Below are positions 23,494 to 31,568 of a stretch of 45,441 bases of DNA, piece by piece. The notes beneath the pieces are model-generated. The model made no database searches and was not told where the DNA came from. It saw only the letters and a list, made by a program, of their open reading frames with translations. Made by a program: the position numbers and the translations under genes. The stretch spans positions 1 through 45,441 of the forward strand of contig JAFXUS010000061.1 of NCBI GenBank assembly GCA_017535125.1, read 5' to 3'. The first letter of the stretch is position 1. Every line of letters begins with the position of its first letter. The stretch comes from Bacteroidales bacterium (GTDB lineage Bacteria; Bacteroidota; Bacteroidia; Bacteroidales; UBA932).

Positions 23494-24489
23494 TCAGCTA
23501 TAGATTTCGCAGAACCGGCGGAAGGCGGCGAGGGCCTTGCCGCTCTCGAGCGACTCGCGGCAGAGGGCGATCGACTCCTCCACGGAGAGGTTGCGGTCGA
23601 TGACCGAGATGCCGCAGGCGGCGTTCGCCAACACGACGGACTTCTGCGCCACCGTGGCGCTGCCGTCCAGCACCGCGTCGAAGATGGCCTTGGCCTCAGC
23701 GGCGGTGGAACCGCCGTAGATGTCCTTCGGCTCCACATAATTCAGCCCCAGGTCCTTCGGCGTGAACACCTTCTCGAAATGCGGCGTCACGAGCTTGAAG
23801 CCGGAGGTCAGCGAAATCTCGTCGTAGCCGTCGTAGCTCGTGACCACGCCGTAATTGTCGCCGATCTTCTGGTGGGCGCGCACGTAGAGGCGCTGCTGCG
23901 CCTGCGTGGCCGTGCCGTGCAGGGAATTCCTCGGATGGCAGGGGTTCACCAGCGGGCCCAGCAGGTTGAAGCAGGTGGGCACGCCGAGCGCCTTGCGCAC
24001 CGGCCCGACGAACTTCATGCCGTAGGCGAAGAGCGGGGCGTGCAGGTAGCAGATGCCCGCCTCGTCGAGGGCGCGGCGCAGGACGTCCGGCTCGGCCGTG
24101 AACTTGACACCGTGGGACTCCAGGACCGTGCTGGCGCCGCTCACGGAGGTGCTGGCGCCGTTGCCGTGCTTCGTCACCTTGTAGCCCGCGCCAGCAATCA
24201 CGAAGGCCGCGCAGGTGGAGATGTTGAAGGTATTCTTGCCGTCTCCGCCCGTGCCCACGATGTCCAGCGTGTTGTAGCCGTCGAAGTCCACGCGCTTGCC
24301 GGTCTCCAGCAGGCCGTCCCGGAAGCCGAGCAGTTCGTCCACGGTCACGCCGCGGGTCTGCAGGGCCATCAGCAGGGCCGCGATCTGGCAGTCGTTGTAC
24401 TCCTGCCGGGTGATGCCGAGCAGGATATCGTGCGTCTGTTCACGGGTGAGGGTTTCGCCCTCGATGAGTTGGTTCAGATACTTTTTCAT
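23494..24489 (-). CDS. trpD: Anthranilate phosphoribosyltransferase
   Basis: 331 aa, normal length. It joins anthranilate to phosphoribosyl diphosphate. The PRPP motif is GTGGDGKNTFNIST near residue 80, and KHGNGASTSVSGASTVLESH follows, as in the family. The N-terminal helical part (LNQLIEGETLTREQTHDILL) and NLLGPLVNPCHP are also typical. It is not fused to TrpG, whose gene ends 12 bases upstream. Confidence 0.97.
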   Translation of the reverse strand: MKKYLNQLIEGETLTREQTHDILLGITRQEYNDCQIAALLMALQTRGVTVDELLGFRDGLLETGKRVDFDGYNTLDIVGTGGDGKNTFNISTCAAFVIAGAGYKVTKHGNGASTSVSGASTVLESHGVKFTAEPDVLRRALDEAGICYLHAPLFAYGMKFVGPVRKALGVPTCFNLLGPLVNPCHPRNSLHGTATQAQQRLYVRAHQKIGDNYGVVTSYDGYDEISLTSGFKLVTPHFEKVFTPKDLGLNYVEPKDIYGGSTAAEAKAIFDAVLDGSATVAQKSVVLANAACGISVIDRNLSVEESIALCRESLESGKALAAFRRFCEIYS

Positions 24490-24501
24490 ATACTTTAACT
24501 T

Positions 24502-25065
24502 TTAATGATTCAACCAGTTGCGTATGATGGCCGGACCATCCGGCGTCAGCACGCTCTCGGGATGGAACTGCAGGCCACGCAGGTCCATCTCGCGGTGGCG
24601 CAGCGCCATCACCTGCCCCTCCGGGCTGAGCGCCGTGGCCTCGAGGCACGCGGGCAGCGTGGCGGCGTCCACCACCCAGGAGTGGTAGCGCCCGACGGGG
24701 AATTCCGCCGGCAAGCCGGCGAAGAGATAGTCGTCCGCCGTGCGGCGGCAGGGGGTCTGCACGCCGTGGAAGACTTCGTCCAGGTTGACCAGCGTGCCGC
24801 CGAAGGCTTCGCCGATGGCCTGCTCGCCCAGGCAGATGCCGAGGATGGGCTTCACGCCGGCGTAGCGGCGGATGACCTCGGGCATCAGGCCCGCCTCGGA
24901 CGGGATGCCGGGGCCGGGCGAGAGCATGATCTTGTCATACGGCTCCAGCTCGTCGAGCGAGAAGCAGTCGTTGCGCAAGACGCGGACGGAGGCGCCCATT
25001 TCCTTGACCAGATGCACCAGATTGAAGGTGAACGAGTCGTAGTTGTCTATCATCACGATGTTCAT
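24502..25065 (-). CDS. trpG: Anthranilate synthase glutamine amidotransferase subunit
   Basis: 187 aa class I glutamine amidotransferase. It supplies ammonia to TrpE. The triad is Cys78 in ILGICLGEQ, His168 and Glu170 in LQFHPES. The residue after GICLG is Glu where His is frequent (CLGHQ). MIDNYDSFTFNLVHL at the N-terminus is typical. The gene starts five bases after trpE stops. A role shared with p-aminobenzoate synthesis cannot be excluded. Confidence 0.95.
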   Translation of the reverse strand: MNIVMIDNYDSFTFNLVHLVKEMGASVRVLRNDCFSLDELEPYDKIMLSPGPGIPSEAGLMPEVIRRYAGVKPILGICLGEQAIGEAFGGTLVNLDEVFHGVQTPCRRTADDYLFAGLPAEFPVGRYHSWVVDAATLPACLEATALSPEGQVMALRHREMDLRGLQFHPESVLTPDGPAIIRNWLNH

Positions 25066-25070
25066 GGCGC

Positions 25071-26462
25071 TCAGAGTGTTGCGGCGAGCTCGATGGCTTT
25101 GCGGAGCGCGCCGAGTTTATGGTTGACTTCCTGCAGTTCGTATTCGGCGTCGCTCTTGGCGACGATGCCGCTGCCCGCCTGGAACCAGAGCTCCCCGGCC
25201 CGGCTCACGAAGGAGCGGATGGTGATGGCCTGGTTTAGCGAGCCGTCGAAGGAGATGCTCCCCACGCAACCGCCGTATGCACCGCGGTTGTGGGGTTCCA
25301 GCTCCGAGATGATCTGCATCGCGCGGACCTTCGGGGCGCCGGACAGCGTGCCGGCGGGGAAGGTGTCGATGAACGCGCGCACGGGGTCGGCCCCTTCGTC
25401 TAGGGCGCCGCTCACGCGGCTGACGAGGTGGATGACGTGCGAGTAGTACTGCAGCTCCTTGTAGAAATCCACCTGCACGCCGTGGCAGTTGCGGCTCAGG
25501 TCGTTGCGGGCCAGGTCCACCAGCATCACGTGTTCGGCGTTCTCCTTGGGGTCGTTGCGGAGGAATTCCGCCCCGCGGGAATCCGCCGCGTCGTCTCCGG
25601 TGCGCGGGGTCGTGCCCGCGATCGGATCGATGCAGGCGCGGCCGCCGGCGATGCGGCAATGCGTCTCGGGCGAGGAACCCAGGATGCGGTAGCCGCCGAA
25701 GTCCATGTAGAAGAGGTACGGCGACGGGTTGATGCTGCGCAGGGCGCGGTAGAGCTGGAAATCGTCGCCCTCGTAGTGCTGGACGAAGCGGCGCGAGAGC
25801 ACCACCTGGAAGACGTCGCCCCGGCGGCAGTGCGCCACGCCGCGGCGGACGTTCTCGCGGTGCTGCTCGTCCGTGATCGGCGAGCTGACCTCGCCCACCG
25901 GGCGGAAATCATAGAGGTTCACGCCCGCGCGGCCGAGCAGGCGCTCCACGCGCGCGGACTCCGACTCTCCCCCCTCCGGCACCAACTCATGCAGGGTCAG
26001 CACGTTACGGAAATGGTCGAACTCCAGCGTGAAGCGGAACAGGATGTACAGCAGGTCCGGGGCGTCGTTCTCCGCACGCGTCTCGTCCTTGACGGGGATG
26101 TTCTCGAAGTAGCGGGTCGCGTTGAAAGTCGTGAATCCCCAGAGCGAAACGTTTTTGTTACTTAACTGGAAACTGTCCATGAAGTCGCGGATCAGGCGGT
26201 CCACCGGGTAAGCGGCGGAAACGGATTTTTCCACGCGGGTGCCGTCCGGAAGCGCCTGGAAGCCGAGTCCGTGGGCCACGCCCACCTCGGCGAGCGGTTC
26301 CAGGGCGATGAACGAGCGCGAATCGCGGCCCGTGTGAAAATCGCTGCTCTCCATCAGAATGGAGCGCGGCGAGGCGTCCCGCAGGCGCAGATAAGCCGAC
26401 ACGGGAGTGTGCAGATCACCCGGCAATTCGTGGCTGACGAGGGTATAACGGAATTGTTTCAT
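25071..26462 (-). CDS. trpE: Anthranilate synthase component I
   Basis: 463 aa, chorismate-using enzyme. The C-terminal catalytic part shows PSPYLFYMDFGGYRILGSSP, DPIAGTTPRTGDD, ENAEHVMLVDLARNDLSRNC and TFPAGTLSGAPKVRAMQI. The N-terminal region has LMESSDFHTGRDSRSFIALE, near the usual tryptophan feedback motif LLES, so feedback inhibition is plausible. ATG overlaps the trpB stop (ATGA), pointing to coupled translation. Confidence 0.96.
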   Translation of the reverse strand: MKQFRYTLVSHELPGDLHTPVSAYLRLRDASPRSILMESSDFHTGRDSRSFIALEPLAEVGVAHGLGFQALPDGTRVEKSVSAAYPVDRLIRDFMDSFQLSNKNVSLWGFTTFNATRYFENIPVKDETRAENDAPDLLYILFRFTLEFDHFRNVLTLHELVPEGGESESARVERLLGRAGVNLYDFRPVGEVSSPITDEQHRENVRRGVAHCRRGDVFQVVLSRRFVQHYEGDDFQLYRALRSINPSPYLFYMDFGGYRILGSSPETHCRIAGGRACIDPIAGTTPRTGDDAADSRGAEFLRNDPKENAEHVMLVDLARNDLSRNCHGVQVDFYKELQYYSHVIHLVSRVSGALDEGADPVRAFIDTFPAGTLSGAPKVRAMQIISELEPHNRGAYGGCVGSISFDGSLNQAITIRSFVSRAGELWFQAGSGIVAKSDAEYELQEVNHKLGALRKAIELAATL

Positions 26463-27640
26463 TTCTTGATTCTCTGAAGGTAAGTCTCGATGTCCTTGTC
26501 GCCGCGGCCGGAGACGGTCAGCACGACGACGTCCTCCGGACGGAACTGCATCTTGGGCAGGGCGCCGAGGGCGTGCGCGCTCTCGAGCGCCGGGATGATG
26601 CCCTCGAGGCGGGTCAGCTCGAAGGCGGCTTCGACCGCCTCGTCGTCATTCACCGGGATCACCCGGGCGCGTCCCTTCGCCGCCAGGTTGGCGTGCATCG
26701 GGCCGATGCCCGGATAGTCGAGGCCCGCGCTGATGGAGTACGGTTCCTCGATCTGCCCGTCCGGGCTCTGGATCACGTAGCTCTTGGCGCCGTGCAGGAT
26801 GCCCACCTGCCCGAGGGCGATGGTGGCCGCGGTCTTGCCGCTGTCCACGCCCAGGCCGCCCGCTTCCGCGAGGACAATCTTCACGCGCTCGTCGTCGATA
26901 TAGTGGTAGATCGTGCCGCCAGCGTTGGAGCCGCCGCCCACGCAGGCCATCAGGTAGTCCGGGTAGTCGCGCCCGATCTTCTCCTGCAGCTGGACCTTGA
27001 TCTCCTCGCTGATGACGGACTGGAGGCGCGCCACCATGTCGGGATACGGGTGCGGACCGACGGTGGAGCCGATGATGTAGAAGGTGTCCGCGGGGTGGCA
27101 GCACCAGTCGCGGATGGCCTCGTTGGTGGCGTCCTTGAGGGTCTTGTTGCCGGAATGGACGGGGACCACGGTGGCGCCAAGCATCTTCATCTTCTCGACG
27201 TTGACCCGCTGGCGCTGCACGTCGGTCTCGCCCATGTAGACCACGCATTCCATGTCCATGAGGGCGCATACGGTCGCCGTCGCGACACCATGCTGGCCGG
27301 CGCCCGTCTCGGCGATGATGCGCTTCTTGCCGAACTGCCGGGCCACGAGGATCTGGCCGACCGTGTTGTTGATCTTGTGGGCGCCGGTGTGGTTCAGGTC
27401 CTCGCGCTTGAGGTAAATCTGCGCACCGTAGCGCTCCGAGAGGCGCCGCGCGAAATAGAGCGGGCTCGGACGGCCCACGTAGTCGCGCAGCAGCGCGCGG
27501 TACTCCCGCTGGAACGCCTCGCTCTCGAGAATGGGCAGGTAGGCTTGCTGCAAGTCAGACACGCACTTGTGCAGGATCTCGGGGACATAGGCGCCGCCGA
27601 ACTCGCCGTAATAACCTTCTTGATCTACTAAATAACTCAT
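26459..27640 (-). CDS. trpB: Tryptophan synthase beta chain
   Basis: 393 aa, PLP enzyme that joins indole and serine. The PLP lysine is Lys89 in HTGAHKINNT, the catalytic Glu111 is in AETGAGQHG, and the PLP phosphate loop is CVGGGSNAGG near 235. This is the standard TrpB1 form that works with TrpA. It is first in the operon, so order is trpB-E-G-D-C-F-A, as often seen in Bacteroidetes. The leader upstream contains the trp attenuator. Confidence 0.98.
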   Translation of the reverse strand: MSYLVDQEGYYGEFGGAYVPEILHKCVSDLQQAYLPILESEAFQREYRALLRDYVGRPSPLYFARRLSERYGAQIYLKREDLNHTGAHKINNTVGQILVARQFGKKRIIAETGAGQHGVATATVCALMDMECVVYMGETDVQRQRVNVEKMKMLGATVVPVHSGNKTLKDATNEAIRDWCCHPADTFYIIGSTVGPHPYPDMVARLQSVISEEIKVQLQEKIGRDYPDYLMACVGGGSNAGGTIYHYIDDERVKIVLAEAGGLGVDSGKTAATIALGQVGILHGAKSYVIQSPDGQIEEPYSISAGLDYPGIGPMHANLAAKGRARVIPVNDDEAVEAAFELTRLEGIIPALESAHALGALPKMQFRPEDVVVLTVSGRGDKDIETYLQRIKK

Positions 27641-27656
27641 ACACTATTTAACTTGA

Positions 27657-27722
27657 AAGGGCCCTGTCGCAGTGCGGCCCAAGGAATCTTGAAAAATTTT
27701 AAGGGCCCTGTCGCAGTGCGGC
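27657..27722 (-). repeat. 22-base direct repeat in the trp leader
   Basis: AAGGGCCCTGTCGCAGTGCGGC occurs at 27657-27678 and again at 27701-27722 (plus-strand reading). The second copy forms one arm and the loop of the terminator hairpin. The first copy sits between the terminator and the trpB start. Because GGGCCC is self-complementary, either copy can pair with the other or with the terminator arm. Confidence 0.9.
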
Positions 27723-27732
27723 AGGGCCCTTT
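27700..27732 (-). terminator. Attenuator terminator of the trp operon
   Basis: In the RNA, AAGGGCCCTG and CAGGGCCCTT pair over ten positions; the 11-base loop itself can close by CGC/GCG. AAAATTTTTC follows. It stands between trpL and trpB, so it ends leader transcripts before the structural genes. Confidence 0.85.
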
Positions 27733-27779
27733 GTAATTCGATTGCTTTGAATACATACGGAGCGTCAACCTCTTACGAC

Positions 27780-27830
27780 CTAATCAAGTTGTAACAGGCG
27801 CCACCACCAATATGCGTTCGTGTGCTTCAT
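27780..27830 (-). CDS. trpL: trp leader peptide with three Trp codons in a row
   Basis: 16 aa: MKHTNAYWWWRLLQLD, stop TAG. The three TGG codons (27801-27809) are consecutive. The gene lies between a clear promoter and the terminator at 27700-27732, which is the arrangement of ribosome-controlled attenuation. With charged tRNA-Trp scarce, a ribosome would stall here and change the folding of the leader RNA. The exact antiterminator arms could not be settled by eye; CAACTT/AGGTTG just after the Trp codons may form a pause hairpin. The ATG is seven bases past the -7 box, so the message is almost leaderless. Confidence 0.85.
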   Translation of the reverse strand: MKHTNAYWWWRLLQLD

Positions 27831-27837
27831 GCTTCTG

Positions 27838-27868
27838 CAAATATAGCCATTGCAATCGGAAATGCAAG
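27838..27868 (-). promoter_or_regulatory. Promoter of the trp operon
   Basis: CTTG (27865-27868) and TATATTTG (27838-27845) are 19 bases apart on the minus strand, matching the Bacteroidetes promoter pattern. It lies just past the stop codon of the DUF554 gene. Confidence 0.8.
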
Positions 27869-27884
27869 GAGTTTTTAAAAATAT

Positions 27885-28574
27885 TTACAGCGAAAGCAGG
27901 GCCTTGATCAGGAACCAGAGGGCCGGGACGAGCAGGGCGGGGATGTAGTTGAGGGTCTTGCAGTCCTTGATCTTCAGCAGCGAGAGGCCGGAAGAAATGA
28001 TCAGCAAACCGCCCACGATAGCCATTTCATTGACCATGGTCCCTTGCAGCAGCGGCGAGGACGCCGCGAACTTTCCGAGTAGGTAGAACATGCCTTGCCA
28101 GCAGAAGAGGATGGGTGCGGCGCAGATGATGCCGATGCCGTAGGTGGTCGCGAAGACCATCGAGGTCACGAGGTCGAGGGTGGCGTTGGTATAGAGGAAG
28201 GTGTTGTCGCCCGTGGTGGCGCTCAGGATCGGGCCCACGATGCTGAAGGTCCCCACGCAGAAGAGCAGGCAGGCGGTGATGAGACCGTTCGCGAGCCCCT
28301 CGCCGCCGCGCTTCGCGATGAGGCGCTTGGTGCGGCCGTCGAGGTCGAGCGCCGTGCCGAGGATGCCGCCGAGGGCGATGGCCAGGATGAAGAGCACGGG
28401 GAATTCGCTCTTCGGCATGTTCTGCACGAAGGTGTTGGCGCCGAGCGCCAGCGAAGCGAGTCCCATCGCGTTGTACAGGACATTCTGGTATTTTTCTCCG
28501 AGGCCTTTCTTGAGGAGGCTGCCGACGATGGAGCCGACGATAATACACCCGGTGTTGACGATGGTTCCTAACAT
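27885..28574 (-). CDS. DUF554 integral membrane protein
   Basis: 229 aa with about six membrane spans. MLGTIVNTGCIIVGSIVGSL at the N-terminus, GLASLALGANTFVQNM, the GG-x-LGTALDLDGRTKRL segment after span two, and GGLLIISSGLSLLKIKD near the end are typical of the DUF554 (YdfK-like) family. Molecular function is not known. TATATTTG at 28583-28590 ends eight bases before the ATG. It is upstream of the trp promoter on the same strand, so read-through into trp is possible but a link in function is not shown. Confidence 0.85.
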   Translation of the reverse strand: MLGTIVNTGCIIVGSIVGSLLKKGLGEKYQNVLYNAMGLASLALGANTFVQNMPKSEFPVLFILAIALGGILGTALDLDGRTKRLIAKRGGEGLANGLITACLLFCVGTFSIVGPILSATTGDNTFLYTNATLDLVTSMVFATTYGIGIICAAPILFCWQGMFYLLGKFAASSPLLQGTMVNEMAIVGGLLIISSGLSLLKIKDCKTLNYIPALLVPALWFLIKALLSL

Positions 28575-28648
28575 AACAGTTGCAAATATACCAATAAATT
28601 CCTACCTTAGTACCCGGTTGGTTTGTATTGTATTAAAATTCCCATATT

Positions 28649-30097
28649 ATGGCAGTCAAGTTCTATCAGCCTGAGAATCAGGTTCCCCTGGAGATGCACA
28701 AAGTGCGCGTCGTCCAGAAACTCACCTTGCTTCCCGTTGAAGAGCGTCTGAAGCGCATCCAGGAAGCCGGCAACAACACCTTCCTCCTCCAGAACAAGGA
28801 TATCTACCTGGATATGATCACGGACTCCGGCGTGAACGGCATGTCCGACAACCAGGTGGCGGCGATGAGCATCGCCGACGATTCCTATGCCGGATCTGAG
28901 ACCTTCAACCGCGTCAAGGCGGCCATCAAGGAGGTCTTCGGTACGGAGAACGTCCTGCCTGCCCATCAGGGCCGCGCGGCGGAGAACATTCTCGCGGAGG
29001 CGTACGTCAAGCCGGGCATGTACACCCTGATGAACTTCCACTTCACCACCACCAAGGCGCACATCACCCGCCTGGGCGGCGAGGTGATCGAGTTGGTGGA
29101 CAAGAAGGGTCTCATTCCGCAGACCGACGACCCGTTCAAAGGCAACTTCGACCTCAAGCTGCTCCGCAAGACCATCAAGGATCTCGGTCCGGAGAAGGTG
29201 GCCTTCGTGCGTGTGGAAGCAGGTACCAACCTCATCGGCGGTCAGCCGGTCTCGCTGGAGAACATGCTCGCCGTCACCGACATCTGCCATGAGTTCGGCG
29301 TCCGGAGCGTCCTCGACGCCTCCCTGCTGCAGGACAACGTCTATTTCATGAAGATGCGCGAGCCCCGCTGCAAGTTCATGACGACCAAGGAAATCTACCA
29401 CATCCTGGCCGACCGTTTCGACATCGTATACTTCTCCGCCCGCAAGCTCGGCTTCTCCCGCGGCGGTATCATCACCGCGCACGACAAGAAGTTTACGGAC
29501 GAGATGATGGAGTTCGTGCCGCTCTACGAGGGCTTCCTCACCTACGGCGGCATGGAGGTCCGTTCCATGGAAGCCATGGCCGTGGGTCTCTACGAGTCCC
29601 TCGACATGGAATACATCAGCCAGGGTCCCGAGTTCATCGCCTACCTGGTGAAGGAACTGGACGACTACGGCGTGCCGGTGATCAAGCCTGCCGGCGGCCT
29701 CGGCGCCCACCTCAACTGCTCCGAGATTGTTCCCGACCTGCCGCATAACCAGTATCCGGCAGCCGCCGTGGGAGCCGCCCTCTACATCGCCGGCGGTATC
29801 CGCGGAATGGAGCGTGGTACCGTGAGCGAGCAGCGCAACCCGGACGGCTCCGAGCGCTATGCCGAACTGGAGCTCCAGCGCCTCGCCATGCCGCGCCGCG
29901 TCTTCACCCTCTCGCAGGTCAAGTACTGCGCCGACCGCGTGAAGTGGCTCTGGGACAACCGCAAGCTCATCGGCGGCCTCGAGTGGGTCTCCGAGCCGAA
30001 GGTGCTCCGCTTCTTCTTCGGCCGCATGAAGGAAATCGGCTACTGGCAGGAGGATCTCGTCAAGAAGTTCCGCGAGGACTTCGGCGATTCGCTGTAG
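28649..30097 (+). CDS. tnaA: Tryptophanase-family beta-eliminating lyase
   Basis: 482 aa, fold type I PLP enzyme. It shares the family's N-terminal pattern (NTFLLQNKDIYLDMITDSGV), the THQGR-like PAHQGRAAENIL loop, the FKGNFDLKLL segment, GGQPVSLENM, and the end PKVLRFFFGRMKE. The PLP lysine is in YFSARKLG, where tryptophanase has SAKKD. Expected reaction: L-tryptophan to indole, pyruvate and ammonia. Tyrosine phenol-lyase is a close relative and cannot be fully excluded; the body is divergent from E. coli TnaA. No TnaC-like leader with Trp codon is seen in the 74-base gap upstream. It is divergent from DUF554, one gene away from the trp operon. Confidence 0.8.
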   Translation: MAVKFYQPENQVPLEMHKVRVVQKLTLLPVEERLKRIQEAGNNTFLLQNKDIYLDMITDSGVNGMSDNQVAAMSIADDSYAGSETFNRVKAAIKEVFGTENVLPAHQGRAAENILAEAYVKPGMYTLMNFHFTTTKAHITRLGGEVIELVDKKGLIPQTDDPFKGNFDLKLLRKTIKDLGPEKVAFVRVEAGTNLIGGQPVSLENMLAVTDICHEFGVRSVLDASLLQDNVYFMKMREPRCKFMTTKEIYHILADRFDIVYFSARKLGFSRGGIITAHDKKFTDEMMEFVPLYEGFLTYGGMEVRSMEAMAVGLYESLDMEYISQGPEFIAYLVKELDDYGVPVIKPAGGLGAHLNCSEIVPDLPHNQYPAAAVGAALYIAGGIRGMERGTVSEQRNPDGSERYAELELQRLAMPRRVFTLSQVKYCADRVKWLWDNRKLIGGLEWVSEPKVLRFFFGRMKEIGYWQEDLVKKFREDFGDSL

Positions 30098-30135
30098 GCC
30101 GTTTTTGGATGCGGCTGAGTGTCAGCCGATTATAG

Positions 30136-30167
30136 AATTACTCCGGGGCGATTGCCCCGGAGTAATT
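30136..30167. terminator. Bidirectional terminator between tnaA and gltA
   Basis: AATTACTCCGGGGC and GCCCCGGAGTAATT form a perfect 14-pair stem around GATT, with T-rich DNA on both sides. It lies between two convergent genes. Confidence 0.9.
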
Positions 30168-30209
30168 TTGTAATAAACGTAATATCAGGTTGTTGTAAAA
30201 ACGCAGTGG

Positions 30210-31568
30210 CTAGCGCTCCCCCATCTCCACGTACGGCTTCTCGTCGGTGACGCAGCGGTAGGCGGGACGGATGATGCGGCGGCCTTCGAAGTTGAGTTCC
30301 TCGTTGCGGTGCGCGCACCAGCCCACGATACGGGCCATGGCGAAGAGCGGCGTGTAGATCTCGCGCGGGATGCCGATCAGGTCATAGACCAGACCGGAAT
30401 AGAAGTCCACGTTGGCGCAGAGCGTCTTGCGCTGGCCCTTGGCGGCATAGACTTCCTGGATGGCGAGGCGCTCGATGCGCTCCATGAATTCGTATTCCTC
30501 CAGGCGCCCCTTCTCGATCGCGAGCTCGCGCGCCATCTCCTTCAGCAGCACGGTACGCGGGTCGGATTTGGTATAGACCGCGTGGCCGATGCCGTAGATG
30601 AGGCCGCTCTTGTCGAAGGTCTCGCTGCGCAGGATGCGGCGCAGCCACAGGGCGATCTCCCTCTCGTCGTTCCAGTCGGAGATCTTCTCCTTCAGGAAGT
30701 CGATCATCTCGCAGACCTTCAGGTTGGCACCACCGTGCTTGGGACCCTTCAGGGAGCCGATGCCGGCCGCGATGGAAGAGTAAGTGTCCGTGCCGGTGGA
30801 GGAGGTCACGCGCACGGTGAAGGTGGAGTTGTTACCACCGCCGTGCTCGGAGTGCAGGATGAGCAGCAAGTCCAGCGTGCGGGCGTCCAGGCGGGTGAAG
30901 TCGGAGCCCTTGAGCATATAGAGGAAATTCTCCGCCAGGGAATGGTCGGGGCGGGCGTCGCGGATGTGCAGCGTCCGGCCCTGCTCCTTGCGGCGGAGCA
31001 TGTTGTAGGCGTAGGCGATGATGGTCGGGAACTTCGAGATCAGCTCGATGCTCTGGCGCATCAGGTTCTCGCGCGAGACGTCGTCGGGGTTGTCGTCGAA
31101 GGTGTAGAACTCCAGCACGCTGCGCGCGAGGATGTTCATCACGTCGTTGCCCTCCATCTCGATGATGTGCAGGAGCGTCTTCTGCTCCAGCGGCATGTTG
31201 TCCAGGATCAGGTCGGAGAATTCCTCCAGCTCCTCGCGGTCGGGAAGCCGGCCGGAGAGCAGCAGGAAGGCGATTTCCTCGAAACCGAAACGGTCCTCGC
31301 GCATGATGGCGCGGCAGAGGTCCTTGACCTCGTAGCCCCGGAAATAGAGTTCGCCGTCGATCGGCACCAGGGTGCCGTCCTCTTTGCGCTCGTAACCCAC
31401 GACGTTACCGATGTTGGTCAGGCCGACCAGAACGCCGGTACCGTCCTCGTTGCGCAGTCCGCGCTTGACGTCCAGCTTCTTGAACAGGGCGGCGTCAATC
31501 CGCGTGCTCCCCTTCATCTCGTCGGAGAGCTTGTAGATGAGGTACTCCTTTTTTGCTTTCGTGGTCAT
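30210..31568 (-). CDS. gltA: Citrate synthase
   Basis: 452 aa. It condenses acetyl-CoA and oxaloacetate at the entry of the TCA cycle. Recognisable parts: [51 protein letters not shown] with the active-site His, and [17 protein letters not shown] with the second His. [17 protein letters not shown] carries the active-site Asp. The C-terminal [11 protein letters not shown] fits the longer citrate synthases of Bacteroidetes. The start overlaps the aconitase stop by four bases (ATGA). 2-methylcitrate synthase is a less likely alternative. Confidence 0.95.
   Translation of the reverse strand: MTTKAKKEYLIYKLSDEMKGSTRIDAALFKKLDVKRGLRNEDGTGVLVGLTNIGNVVGYERKEDGTLVPIDGELYFRGYEVKDLCRAIMREDRFGFEEIAFLLLSGRLPDREELEEFSDLILDNMPLEQKTLLHIIEMEGNDVMNILARSVLEFYTFDDNPDDVSRENLMRQSIELISKFPTIIAYAYNMLRRKEQGRTLHIRDARPDHSLAENFLYMLKGSDFTRLDARTLDLLLILHSEHGGGNNSTFTVRVTSSTGTDTYSSIAAGIGSLKGPKHGGANLKVCEMIDFLKEKISDWNDEREIALWLRRILRSETFDKSGLIYGIGHAVYTKSDPRTVLLKEMARELAIEKGRLEEYEFMERIERLAIQEVYAAKGQRKTLCANVDFYSGLVYDLIGIPREIYTPLFAMARIVGWCAHRNEELNFEGRRIIRPAYRCVTDEKPYVEMGER

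Noticed and set aside
27641..27732. Direct repeats in the trp leader as a CRISPR-like array
   Set aside because: Only two copies, and they are explained by the terminator structure.
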